From Methanobacterium sp. (GTDB lineage Archaea > Methanobacteriota > Methanobacteria > Methanobacteriales > Methanobacteriaceae): DNA of 32,379 nt. Below are positions 7,491 to 16,050 of the stretch, piece after piece. The notes below the pieces were generated by a model, which searched no databases, had not been told where the DNA came from, and saw only the letters and a list, made by a program, of their open reading frames with translations. The position numbers and the translations under genes are program-made. Position 1 is the first letter of the stretch. Every line of letters begins with the position of its first letter. The stretch is taken from positions 1 through 32,379 of the forward strand of contig JADFDH010000009.1 of NCBI GenBank assembly GCA_018263005.1, read 5' to 3'.

Positions 7491-7765
7491 TCCACTTTCA
7501 CAAGTTCGTTTTCTAGTAGTTGTCCTAGTAATTCGAATAGATCATTTTTACATACATCCCTTTCCACATCATATTCATCAAGGATCACTTCCAATATCTC
7601 ACTGACTTTGATGGGTTTCTGGATGAGGTTCCAGATACGAGCTCCCACCGGGTTTAAACCATAATATACTCCATCTTTTAAGTTGAGTATAGCTGCTTCT
7701 TCCACCAGGTCACATGATACCACATCTGAAGCTACCGTAACAGTTGAGTTTAATGAAATTTCCAT
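7487..7765 (-). CDS. PqqD-like RiPP recognition element (B1 protein)
   Basis: A 92-residue PqqD-family protein. Such proteins bind the leader (the YxxP segment) and deliver the precursor to the B2 peptidase. The features seen are an N-terminal beta-rich part with the ILNLKDGVYYGLNPVG motif (about 27-42), then a winged-helix-like helical C-terminus with the acidic pattern of PqqD proteins (DEYDVERDVCKNDLFELL). A GGAGGA ribosome binding site lies 8 nt before ATG 7765. It is the first gene of the B1-B2 operon. Leader binding to the precursor at 3359 is inferred from family and locus. Confidence 0.87.
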   Translation of the reverse strand: MEISLNSTVTVASDVVSCDLVEEAAILNLKDGVYYGLNPVGARIWNLIQKPIKVSEILEVILDEYDVERDVCKNDLFELLGQLLENELVKVE

Positions 7766-7966
7766 ATTATCTGTTCCTCCAGTTAGATTATATTCATAAA
7801 TAATAAGATTTAGAGTTGCCTTTTTATATTCAAATTGATAATACCTATAAATATAAATATATAGAACTCTATTTATAAGTTATATTTACATTATTTAGAT
7901 GCAACGAATATTCTTTTAAGAGAAATTTAACAATAATAATAGAAACTTAATTAAAGGAATCATCAC

Positions 7967-9748
7967 ATGATAAAACCAACTTACAAGGACCTGGCAGTGA
8001 TTCTCGGACTCACCATACTATCACTGGTCTTCTCCATCATCCCCTCCCTAAACTCATACCCCCTGAATCTCATACCTGCCATTCTACTTTTACTCTTCCT
8101 ACCCGGTTATTCCCTCATGGCAGCCTTCGATCCATTATTCGACCGTAGCGGAATAATAAAGAAGGCCTTACTAAGCATAATTGTAAGTCTAATGATAACC
8201 ATATCCTTAGCCCTCATATCAACCTACACCCCCCTGAAAGCTTACAGTTACCTTGTTCTAGTGGCTTTGACTATTATCTTCTGTATCATAGCCATGTACA
8301 GGAGGAGAAAATTCTCCAAAAGACTATACTCCATCACCCGAGAGGATGTTCCAGCAGAAAAAGAAGAACCCACCCAGATAGAATATGAAAGAATCGTGAA
8401 AACAGAAGAAGGAGAAGCTGAGGAAACTGGGGAATATATAACAGAAGAAGAAACATCACAATTATCAAGACCAGAAAGGATTGAAACAGTTACAGAATCT
8501 GTTGAACTAGAAGAAGATGAAACACAAATAGAAGAAGATCAAATTGAAGATAAATTCTATGAAAAAATAGAAGAAACGGATACCACAAGATTAGAAGCCC
8601 CGCCATTAAAAGAAACCCTAGATGATAAACCTAAAAGTGAAGGATCCAGATCTTATAAAGAAATAATAGATAAAATCCGCTTAGCCGATAGGGAAGTAAA
8701 AGAAGAACAGGGACTAGTTGAATCTGATGAAACTAAAGAAGAAAGATTAGCAGGATTATCTAAACCCCCGAAAAAGGAATCAACAATACCTGAAAAGAAA
8801 CCTTCAAAACCCGAAAAAGAAACCCTAACAACTAAGAAGGAACTCCCAACACCAAAAAAAATAGATAGAACCCCCCGTAGAAAATCACCTTACTTAGACC
8901 TTATATTAGTAATCATCCTAACCGGTCTCTGCGCTCTATTCGTCCTGGAACCTACCTTAAATAAAACCGCTGTTAGAACTGTATTAGGTTTGCTCTTGGT
9001 ATTATTCTTACCAGGTTATTCCCTTATCGCTGCTTTATTCCCTAAAAAGGATGATCTGGACAGTATTGAACGTTTAGCTTTGAGTTTTGGTTTAAGCATA
9101 GCCATCACACCTTTGATTGGGCTGGTTTTGAATTACACACCCTATGGTATCCGGTTAGATCCGATTTTAGTATCACTTTCCAGTCTAACTGTGCTTTTAT
9201 GTATTGTGGCATTTATCAGAAGGAAAAGAATCTCTGAAGATAACAGGTTCAGTGTGGATTTCAGGGGATTCTTCAGTGGTATAAATGAAAGTTTCCAGGG
9301 TGAATCGAAAACGGGGAAGATACTCTCAGTGGTACTCATTATTTCCATTATCTTAGCCATCTCCACCACGGCCTATATTATTATTAAGCCCAAGGAGGGA
9401 GAGAGTTTCACTGAATTTTATATCCTGGGCCAGGATGGTAAGGCCAGTAATTATCCCACCAACTTAACTCCGGGACAGGAGGGTAAAGTGATCATCGGTA
9501 TTGTGAATCAGGAAAATAATGATACAAAATATCGTCTGGTGGTCACCTCCAACGGAACGGTGCAGATGGAACAGACCTTAACCCTTAAAGATGGGCAGAA
9601 AGTGGAGATTCCCTTTAATTTCACGGCTGGTGAAGCGGGCGAGAGGAAGATGGAGTTCTTACTCTATAAACTTCCGGATAATAAGAATATTTACCGGTCA
9701 CTACATCTGTGGCTGAACATTACCGGCAGTTCCAATGAGACAACTTAG
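7967..9748 (+). CDS. DUF1616 family membrane protein, duplicated N-terminal module
   Basis: A 593-residue membrane protein. The first module (about 1-115) has four hydrophobic segments and an LPGYSLMAAF motif. A highly acidic, low-complexity cytoplasmic-type linker rich in Glu and Lys covers about 120-310. A second hydrophobic module with LPGYSLIAALF (about 318-430) is followed by another membrane segment near 453-475. A beta-rich extracytoplasmic tail ends the protein and has several Asn-X-Ser/Thr sites. The second half corresponds to DUF1616, known mainly from methanogens and of unknown function; the first half looks like a duplicated partial copy of its membrane part. A role at the cell envelope is inferred from topology. 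Transcription is probably independent of the lasso genes. Confidence 0.75.
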   Translation: MIKPTYKDLAVILGLTILSLVFSIIPSLNSYPLNLIPAILLLLFLPGYSLMAAFDPLFDRSGIIKKALLSIIVSLMITISLALISTYTPLKAYSYLVLVALTIIFCIIAMYRRRKFSKRLYSITREDVPAEKEEPTQIEYERIVKTEEGEAEETGEYITEEETSQLSRPERIETVTESVELEEDETQIEEDQIEDKFYEKIEETDTTRLEAPPLKETLDDKPKSEGSRSYKEIIDKIRLADREVKEEQGLVESDETKEERLAGLSKPPKKESTIPEKKPSKPEKETLTTKKELPTPKKIDRTPRRKSPYLDLILVIILTGLCALFVLEPTLNKTAVRTVLGLLLVLFLPGYSLIAALFPKKDDLDSIERLALSFGLSIAITPLIGLVLNYTPYGIRLDPILVSLSSLTVLLCIVAFIRRKRISEDNRFSVDFRGFFSGINESFQGESKTGKILSVVLIISIILAISTTAYIIIKPKEGESFTEFYILGQDGKASNYPTNLTPGQEGKVIIGIVNQENNDTKYRLVVTSNGTVQMEQTLTLKDGQKVEIPFNFTAGEAGERKMEFLLYKLPDNKNIYRSLHLWLNITGSSNETT

Positions 9749-9888
9749 TAGATCAAATTCACAAAAGCTTATATTTATCATGTGAAATTTCAATTAAAAA
9801 TAATTAAAAGAGAAATCAATTATTATACCACCGATTCACTATCTTAATTCTTGTGATTTCCTTTATAAACAAAAAAGATTATCAAAAA

Positions 9889-9897
9889 TTATATATA
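9889..9897 (+). promoter_or_regulatory. TATA box for the 9922-11528 gene group
   Basis: TTATATATA, with the centre about 29 bp upstream of ATG 9922. Transcription would start at or within a few bases of the ATG, and no ribosome binding site precedes it. The first gene is therefore probably translated from a leaderless transcript. Confidence 0.5.
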
Positions 9898-9921
9898 CAA
9901 TGAAAGTTAGACCTACATAAC

Positions 9922-10155
9922 ATGATATCAACGGTAACTACAACCACAACGACGGTTACTACCGCTCAAGTAATGGCTTACAGTATAATAGCTGTGGTCT
10001 CTCTTATTGTTTTCCTGGCTCTAAAGGAAATTCTAAGCTCAGAGACTCATAAACCATCTGTTAAGTTATTTTTAAAAGGATCTAACGTCGCTATTATCCC
10101 ACTACTCCTGGTTTTCGTGGCAATAGTAGCTTACAAAGTGGTCACCATAATTTAA
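9922..10155 (+). CDS. Small Thr-rich two-helix membrane protein
   Basis: A 77-residue protein not recognised as a named family. The N-terminus is very Thr-rich (about ten Thr in the first 15 residues). Two hydrophobic segments follow, near 19-36 and 52-76, with a short charged loop between. It probably sits in the cytoplasmic membrane with the Thr-rich end outside. The stop is 12 nt upstream of the next start, so it forms an operon with the 10168 gene. A leaderless start is likely given the TATA position. Confidence 0.65.
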   Translation: MISTVTTTTTTVTTAQVMAYSIIAVVSLIVFLALKEILSSETHKPSVKLFLKGSNVAIIPLLLVFVAIVAYKVVTII

Positions 10156-10167
10156 GGAAGTGTTTAA

Positions 10168-10863
10168 ATGAAAAGCAGCGTTATAGTAATAGCCATAATT
10201 ATAATTGCAGTTATAATTGTAGGTGCTTTTGCAGCAATGTCCATGATGGGTAGTACTACTACCGCACAAACACAATATAATCTTACAGAAAAAGGTACTA
10301 AACTGAACCTGAAAAACAACAACACCCAACTATGGCAGCATATGGATATAGTCATAGAAAATGTAACACTAAAAAACGGATCTAAACAGAACTTCTACTT
10401 AGAAGCCTGGGTAAAACCTGGAGAAAATCTCACAATTGATCTAAGTAGTCTGTTTGGTTACGGTAACGAGCGATTACCAACTAATTATACTATAAAACCA
10501 TTAATTTGGGGTGCTGTATTTAAAAATGGAACAAACGCAACAGGAAACAGCACATTTACCATGACCCTGAATGGATGGTCCAATACTTTTAACCCACCTA
10601 GCAACGACCCATTCTACAATATTACACAGGATAAAATGCCAATAATGACACTACCACCTAAAGTCACCGGTAACATGTTCTATTACAATAACACCATAGC
10701 CGGTGTGGATGCCATGACCAGAGCAAATTATCCGCACGATGACACCAATGAAATAGTATTCACAGTAATAACCATGACCGTGAACGCAGAAGGTAACATA
10801 GAAATGGTCTTCAATGTTCCACCAACACTCTGTAGTACAATTGCACATATAATATCTGCATAA
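10168..10863 (+). CDS. Secreted or membrane-anchored protein, unknown function
   Basis: A 231-residue protein with an N-terminal hydrophobic segment (residues 4-27, Ile-rich) that may be an uncleaved anchor or signal peptide. The remainder is beta-rich and extracytoplasmic, with many Asn-X-Ser/Thr sequons (for example NVT, NGS, NLT, NYT, NAT, NST) that could be N-glycosylated in methanogens. No catalytic motif was found. The ribosome binding site AAGGAAGTG precedes the ATG. It follows the small Thr-rich gene by 12 nt. A T-rich tract after the stop (10881-10897) probably terminates the transcript, leaving the 10917 gene with its own or a read-through promoter. Confidence 0.7.
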   Translation: MKSSVIVIAIIIIAVIIVGAFAAMSMMGSTTTAQTQYNLTEKGTKLNLKNNNTQLWQHMDIVIENVTLKNGSKQNFYLEAWVKPGENLTIDLSSLFGYGNERLPTNYTIKPLIWGAVFKNGTNATGNSTFTMTLNGWSNTFNPPSNDPFYNITQDKMPIMTLPPKVTGNMFYYNNTIAGVDAMTRANYPHDDTNEIVFTVITMTVNAEGNIEMVFNVPPTLCSTIAHIISA

Positions 10864-10916
10864 AAAAAAAATTAACCTCTTTTTTTATTTTATTTTAACC
10901 CATATAAGGGATGATT

Positions 10917-11528
10917 ATGGAAAAAAAATACATAACACTCATCGCTGTGGCAATAATCCTCGTTAGTTTAGGTGTTCTGGAATACACCCAAGGAACGGTC
11001 AGTGCATTGGCCTTTGACCAGATGCAATACAGTTACGGTTCCCATGTTATAATACCACCAACCACGGATAATGGCAGTTATCTGGGTGGTAGTTATAAGA
11101 TAAATGGCACTGGCCGGGATTTTAAAATGGTACTGGCCTTATATGGTGCTGAGAAAACAGAAAGTCCCCTGGACTACACCTCCGATGGGCTGAGGGTTAC
11201 CGGACGGATCAATACGGTTAAAGCCACACCACAAACCATCATGTACCTATTTCAAAAAAATGTAACCGGAGCCATGTTCAACACCATATTCACCGGGGAT
11301 ATGAACATGACCTGCGCAGCCTGGACCGGAACATCCAACTTCCAAAATGACGGTAAAATCTTTTCCGGCACATTCTTCATCAACGGAATATACACCGACT
11401 GGAAAGGTAACTATACATTAGCCCCGGATCCGGTGAGTGGTAAAATGATGATCACCGCCGATTACGTTTACTATAATAAGAACAAAACCGATGATATTAG
11501 AAATCTGCACAGTGTTTATTATATTTAA
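10917..11528 (+). CDS. Secreted protein with N-terminal signal, unknown function
   Basis: A protein of about 203 residues. The N-terminus has Lys-Lys then a hydrophobic segment (about 6-22) and a probable cleavage or anchor, followed by a Tyr- and Gly-rich beta-type domain with several sequons. Two in-frame ATGs exist, at 10911 and 10917. The second is preferred because the AGGGATGAT that overlaps the first makes a good ribosome binding site for it. No family was recognised. It follows the 10168 gene on the same strand and may belong with it functionally as another envelope protein. Confidence 0.65.
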   Translation: MEKKYITLIAVAIILVSLGVLEYTQGTVSALAFDQMQYSYGSHVIIPPTTDNGSYLGGSYKINGTGRDFKMVLALYGAEKTESPLDYTSDGLRVTGRINTVKATPQTIMYLFQKNVTGAMFNTIFTGDMNMTCAAWTGTSNFQNDGKIFSGTFFINGIYTDWKGNYTLAPDPVSGKMMITADYVYYNKNKTDDIRNLHSVYYI

Positions 11529-11617
11529 ATAAATTATTATCTCAGAATTTTAAATTATTTTTTCTACAACATATCATGTCTTAAAATAATATAAAAAATT
11601 AGAAATTCTATTTTTTT

Positions 11618-12508
11618 TTAATGTCTTATACTGTCTATCATCCTAGCCATTGAATGTAATATTATACCAGTAAATGCAATGAAAATACCGCCTAAACCTA
11701 TTAAACCAGCAATTATAGTAGGCATTAAAGTAGCAGTTTGACCATCTAAATACATCCCAAAGTAATTTAAACCAAGAACCAATCCTATGAGAATAAGCAC
11801 CAGTCCGGGTAGTGTGAAATAGTATAGTGGTCTTCTAAACTCCATATCCTGTAAGATCCTTACCAGCACGCCTAACCCATGGCTGATCGGGTTTTTTTTA
11901 TGTATATTGCCATTGGTAGTGTCATAGCTCACGCCGATAGCGACTTCCATGATCTTATAACCATTTTCTGCTGCGTCGGTTAACATTTCACTTTCAATAG
12001 TGAAACCGGATTCTTTGAATTTAAATGCAGGGATGGTGTATGTGGCGAAGGCCCGGAATCCGCTCTGACTATCAGTGACATCTAGCCCACTGCTAATGTT
12101 AGTGGCCTTGTCCAGTACGGTCTGGCCTAATCTTCTGTAAGATGGTGTTTCGGTGTCTTTTTTATCCAGGTAGCGGCTGCCGTTGACGATGTCTGCTTCT
12201 CCATTTTCTATGGGTTGGATGAGTTTCGGTATCTCCGCCGGGTCATGCTGACCATCACTGTCCATGGTTACTATTATCCCCGTATTTTTAACCGTGTTAA
12301 AACCGGTTTTAAGCGCTGCGCCTTTACCCATATTCTGTTTATGTCTTATAACCTGGGCGCCGGCTTTCTCTGCTATCTCAGCTGTTTTATCGGTGCTGCC
12401 ATCATCAACCACCATAATATGATCCACATAGTTACTGGTGCTGATAACTACGCTTCCGATGGCTAACTCTTCATTGTATGCTGGTATGATGGCGGTAATC
12501 CGTGGCAT
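11618..12508 (-). CDS. Family 2 glycosyltransferase with two C-terminal membrane segments
   Basis: A GT2 enzyme of the dolichyl-phosphate sugar synthase type. From ATG 12508 it has the nucleotide-sugar binding start RITAIIPAYNEE, a VVDDGSTDKT motif and the metal-binding DSD (residues 83-85 from this start) in MDSDGQHD. Two hydrophobic segments near the C-terminus (about 225-245 and 255-280) place it on the membrane. Such enzymes transfer a sugar from a nucleotide donor to a lipid phosphate carrier for protein glycosylation or wall polymer synthesis; the sugar cannot be read from sequence. ATG 12508 is chosen because AAGGTGA lies 8 nt upstream, whereas the upstream in-frame GTG 12520 is itself part of that site. 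The gene converges on 10917-11528 with T-rich sequence between. Confidence 0.85.
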   Translation of the reverse strand: MPRITAIIPAYNEELAIGSVVISTSNYVDHIMVVDDGSTDKTAEIAEKAGAQVIRHKQNMGKGAALKTGFNTVKNTGIIVTMDSDGQHDPAEIPKLIQPIENGEADIVNGSRYLDKKDTETPSYRRLGQTVLDKATNISSGLDVTDSQSGFRAFATYTIPAFKFKESGFTIESEMLTDAAENGYKIMEVAIGVSYDTTNGNIHKKNPISHGLGVLVRILQDMEFRRPLYYFTLPGLVLILIGLVLGLNYFGMYLDGQTATLMPTIIAGLIGLGGIFIAFTGIILHSMARMIDSIRH

Positions 12509-12689
12509 TCTGTTTTTCACCTTATTTCACAATACTATATTATATATATTGCCTTAATAGAGGTATATAAACTTATATAAACTAAACATTTATTAATGGA
12601 GAATATGTAAGTAATTATATTATGCTTTATGCCTGATTATTAGATTTTAGATAAAAAAAGTAACATCCATAAATACTACGGTGTACATT

Positions 12690-14018
12690 ATGCAGAGACT
12701 GGAATCAAGGGAATTCTTAGAACTGGCAGATAAATTCTATGATCAAAAGAACTACGAAGAAGCCCTGGTATACTACAAGAAAGCCTTAAACTATGTTAAT
12801 GAATCAGATGATAAATCAGATGAAGCAGATCTGTTCCTGAAACTAGGGAACCTCTACTCGGATATGAAAGAATATGACACTGCAGAGGAATATTATAAAA
12901 ATTCTCATAAAATCTATTCTAAAAAGAAAGACAACATCGGCCGTGGATACTGCCTCACTGGCCGGGGGATTATACATGAACATTCCAGTGAATATGACCA
13001 GGCCCGTAAATATTATGACCGGGCTCTTAAGAGCTTCCGAAAAATAGGGGATGCTGAAAGAGAGGGGATAGTCCTATCCTTAATCGCCAGCACCTACGAA
13101 TCACAGGGAGCATGGGAAGACGCCCTGATGGAGTATAAAAGATCCATCCATAAATATGAGGAAAGCGGGCATAAACCACCTGAGAAATATGAGGAGATAA
13201 CTCAGAGGGTTGAGGAGAAACGTTCCATCAGGAAATTCTCCAAGCAAGAGTTAATTTTATCAATAACTTATTTACTTGGTTTAATCGCAGCTGAGGTATT
13301 GGTAGCTCATTATAATCTGCAGCTGGGATTATTATTAGATTCTATAATATTATTCGCGCTTCTATTTAATTCATCCTTGAAGACTTCTTATAATTTCTCT
13401 GTGTTACTTCGTTCCATGATGGCGTTGCCCATTATCCGGATAATAGGGTTATCCATACCCTTGATGCAGATCGATCCATTGTACTGGTTCCCCATAATAT
13501 CCATACCCTTATTTGCAGCTTCATATACTATCATGAGAGCTCAGGGCCTATCACTTAAGAATGTTGGGTTTATCTGGGGTAATATACCCTTTCAATTGGT
13601 AATTGCACTTACTGGTATCTTCCTGGGTACCCTAGAATATCTGATCCTGCAGCCTAAACCATTGATTGCTACCTTCAACCTGCAGAATCTAATCTTTGCA
13701 TCATTAATTCTCATCATATCCACTGGACTGGCAGAGGAGATACTCTTCAGGGGTATTATACAGAAAAATGCGGAAAACGTCTTCGGAGCAGCATTAGGAC
13801 TATTATATACGGCATTATTATTTACCGCTCTTCACATAGGCTGGAATAGCTTCTACGATCTTGTTTTCGTGTTTGCTGTGGCATTGTTCTATGGTTATGT
13901 CTTCTATAAGACCAAGAGCATATTCGGGATCACCCTATCCCACGGAATATCCAATACATTCCTGTTTTTAATAGTGCCTTTCTATGCGCCGCTGCTTTAT
14001 AGCTGGCTTCCATTTTAA
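12690..14018 (+). CDS. TPR domain fused to CPBP intramembrane protease
   Basis: A protein of about 442 residues with two parts. Residues about 1-175 form four TPR-like helical repeats (patterns such as YEEALVYYKKAL, YDTAEEYYKNS and YDQARKYYDRAL). Residues about 188-440 form a polytopic membrane domain of the CPBP (CAAX protease / bacteriocin-processing) family. It has the AEEILFR motif (Glu349, Glu350, Arg354), His382 in TALHIG, and a final SHGISN motif (His418, Asn422); together these form the glutamic intramembrane protease site. The TPR part probably recruits a substrate or partner on the cytoplasmic side. ATG 12690 is preferred over the in-frame GTG 12681. Substrate unknown. CPBP proteins process prenylated proteins or bacteriocin-like peptides elsewhere, but no link to the lasso locus is shown. 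Confidence 0.82.
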   Translation: MQRLESREFLELADKFYDQKNYEEALVYYKKALNYVNESDDKSDEADLFLKLGNLYSDMKEYDTAEEYYKNSHKIYSKKKDNIGRGYCLTGRGIIHEHSSEYDQARKYYDRALKSFRKIGDAEREGIVLSLIASTYESQGAWEDALMEYKRSIHKYEESGHKPPEKYEEITQRVEEKRSIRKFSKQELILSITYLLGLIAAEVLVAHYNLQLGLLLDSIILFALLFNSSLKTSYNFSVLLRSMMALPIIRIIGLSIPLMQIDPLYWFPIISIPLFAASYTIMRAQGLSLKNVGFIWGNIPFQLVIALTGIFLGTLEYLILQPKPLIATFNLQNLIFASLILIISTGLAEEILFRGIIQKNAENVFGAALGLLYTALLFTALHIGWNSFYDLVFVFAVALFYGYVFYKTKSIFGITLSHGISNTFLFLIVPFYAPLLYSWLPF

Positions 14019-14103
14019 GATGCAGTGGGAACGATTTTTAGAATAAGTGGGAATCAGTTATAAAAAAATGGATTTCTTTTTTTATATACATTAAAAAAAA
14101 TTT

Positions 14104-14126
14104 TTTCAAAATAGAATATTTTGAAA
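14104..14126. terminator. Bidirectional hairpin between convergent genes
   Basis: TTTCAAAATA (14104-14113) pairs perfectly with TATTTTGAAA (14117-14126) across a 3-nt loop. A- and T-rich tracts flank both sides, so the hairpin could end transcripts from both the 12690 gene (+) and the 14193 gene (-). Confidence 0.65.
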
Positions 14127-14192
14127 TTCAAAAAAAATAAAAAAAGGGAATAATAGAAATTTTATCCCTCTATATGTACTTGTTTTTTAGCT

Positions 14193-15716
14193 TTAACTTA
14201 GTGCTTCGTTGTATATGATCTCCGCGAGTTGGTTGACCAGGCTGTTGGTGTAGCCTTCGTAGTAGTGGTAGCCGTTGTTTAGCAGGTACTGGTCTGGGTT
14301 GGCCAGTCCAGTGAATGTGGCTGGTGAGAAGTTGTCATCATGTGCTCGCGGCATCCATTCTAGTCCGGTTATCTTGGTGGCTCCCTCTGTCCAGACGAGG
14401 AAGACTTCTCTGGTGCCTACTAGGTTCTTGTAGTATTGGTATCCCATTTCGATCAGGGTTCCACTGCAAACTCCACCAGAAATGGACACTATAAGCGCAT
14501 TGCTGGTTACGTTGGTGTTTCTTAATATGGCGAAGTTATCTGTTCCCGCCCCATAGTTGTAGGCGGTTACTCCCAGATTATTTAAGGCACTGACCAGGAT
14601 GTCGATTCGTTGGTTGTCCACGGTTTTACTGTTGATATTATCGGATATTATATAAACAGGTCTCAGACCAGTTGCTGGGGGAGTGGATGTTCCCCAGGGA
14701 GATACAGAAACATAGTTGGGCAGTCTTTGATTGGTATTGTAGAAGTTAATTACCTTCAAAAACATGTTGAGCGCTGATTCATATCTCATCTGTCCCAAGC
14801 TAGTGTTTAAATAGTTGGGTATGCGGTTGTTGGTGCTCGTAAAATTTAACAAAGTCAAGGCCATACTCAGATATTCTGATTTGGTAATAGTTCCTGATGT
14901 AAGGTTTTCCACGGGATTAATTGCCGGGGATGTGCTTATTATCGGGAGGGAACTGGTATTGCCACTGTTAATATTTAATAGGCCCTGGGCTAAAATTGGT
15001 AATAGTTGTGTTATGGTAATTTTTTGACCTGCTATGGTCGTATTGGCGGGTATAGCATTATTACTTCCCATATAAGATTTCAGATTAACCGCTGCTTCAA
15101 TTAACTGTGACTGGCTTACGGAGTTTCCAGGGGTAGTGTTTCCTACATTCGAACCCTCTAGCCAGGGTGTAATTGTCACATAATTAGGTGTTCTCTTATT
15201 GGTGTTGTAGAAAGTCATTATCTTACTGAACATGACTACTGCACTTTCATATCTCATATTACCCAGGGGAGTGTTGATGTAATTGGGTATTCTGTCATTG
15301 GTTTCTATGAAGTTCTTCAAATTATTGGCGATGGTCAAATATTGTGCTTTCTGAATCTTCCCTGAACTGATATTTTCAACTGGTGCTGAAGCCCAGTTTA
15401 CGTCTTTCGCTGGTATGGTGGCTGTGGTACCCTCACTTCCTATTTGTGATGTTTCACTGGCCATGAGATATAAAAATTGAGGCATGCTAACCTGCTGGTT
15501 GGATATGGTCACATAATTGGGCAGTTTCTTGTTACTGGTATAATAGTTGTTCACGGATACAGCTGCACTGGAAATCTGAGTGGCAGTGTAACTGTTGGTG
15601 GTTGAAACTGCACCGGACGACTGGTTACTGTTAGCTGCTGCTAACACCCCAGTTGCATTTAAAGGCAGTGTTAAAGCTACAAGTAATAGCACTGCAAATA
15701 GTACTTTCCTATTTAT
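14193..15716 (-). CDS. Pseudomurein-binding repeat surface protein
   Basis: A secreted protein of about 507 residues. After a signal peptide it has four pseudomurein-binding-type repeats, each with a segment such as FYNTNKRTPNYVTI, FIETNDRIPNYIN or YTSNKKLPNYVTI. A C-terminal domain of about 160 residues with conserved Tyr, Asn and Gly (VSISGGVCSG) follows. Repeats of this type anchor proteins to the pseudomurein wall of Methanobacteriales; the C-terminal domain is not assigned. Start: the first in-frame GTG (15692) would begin within the hydrophobic core of the signal peptide. The in-frame ATA at 15714-15716 lies 3 nt after GAGGTGGT and gives a normal MNRKVLFAVLLL start, so an AUA start is proposed. 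An in-frame TGA lies just upstream, so nothing further 5' is available. Confidence 0.82.
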   Translation of the reverse strand: MNRKVLFAVLLLVALTLPLNATGVLAAANSNQSSGAVSTTNSYTATQISSAAVSVNNYYTSNKKLPNYVTISNQQVSMPQFLYLMASETSQIGSEGTTATIPAKDVNWASAPVENISSGKIQKAQYLTIANNLKNFIETNDRIPNYINTPLGNMRYESAVVMFSKIMTFYNTNKRTPNYVTITPWLEGSNVGNTTPGNSVSQSQLIEAAVNLKSYMGSNNAIPANTTIAGQKITITQLLPILAQGLLNINSGNTSSLPIISTSPAINPVENLTSGTITKSEYLSMALTLLNFTSTNNRIPNYLNTSLGQMRYESALNMFLKVINFYNTNQRLPNYVSVSPWGTSTPPATGLRPVYIISDNINSKTVDNQRIDILVSALNNLGVTAYNYGAGTDNFAILRNTNVTSNALIVSISGGVCSGTLIEMGYQYYKNLVGTREVFLVWTEGATKITGLEWMPRAHDDNFSPATFTGLANPDQYLLNNGYHYYEGYTNSLVNQLAEIIYNEALS

Positions 15717-15825
15717 TTTACCACCTCAATTATCCCCATAAATTCCCGAAGGGATTTATTTGGATAGTAAATATTTAGAGCTATAACTAAATAAATGTTT
15801 GTTTTATTAGTGAAAAAAAATCATC

Positions 15826-15871
15826 TTTTAACACCCTATAAACCATTTAAGACCATAAAATAGTGTTAAAA
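15826..15871. repeat. 9-bp perfect inverted repeat in the 15717-16050 spacer
   Basis: TTTTAACAC at 15826-15834 and GTGTTAAAA at 15863-15871 are separated by 28 nt. The spacer also holds a TATA box, TATAAATAA at 15982-15990, for the 16051 gene. No gene was found in the 334 bases. Confidence 0.5.
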
Positions 15872-16050
15872 AAATAAGCAATTAACGATAGAATCACAAG
15901 TTTTTAAGGGAATATAAAGCATCATTACCCTATTGAAAAAGTAAAACAACCATTTATCTGTTTTATCCATAATCATAAGAGTATAAATAAGGATATAAAC
16001 CAAAGTAACAGTATAAGAATTATAAATAAAACAAGGGAAGAAGATCATAA

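Noticed and set aside
14815..15027. Opposite-strand frames inside the pseudomurein-binding gene and other large genes
   Set aside because: These are shadows of strongly supported genes without ribosome binding sites or recognisable domains.
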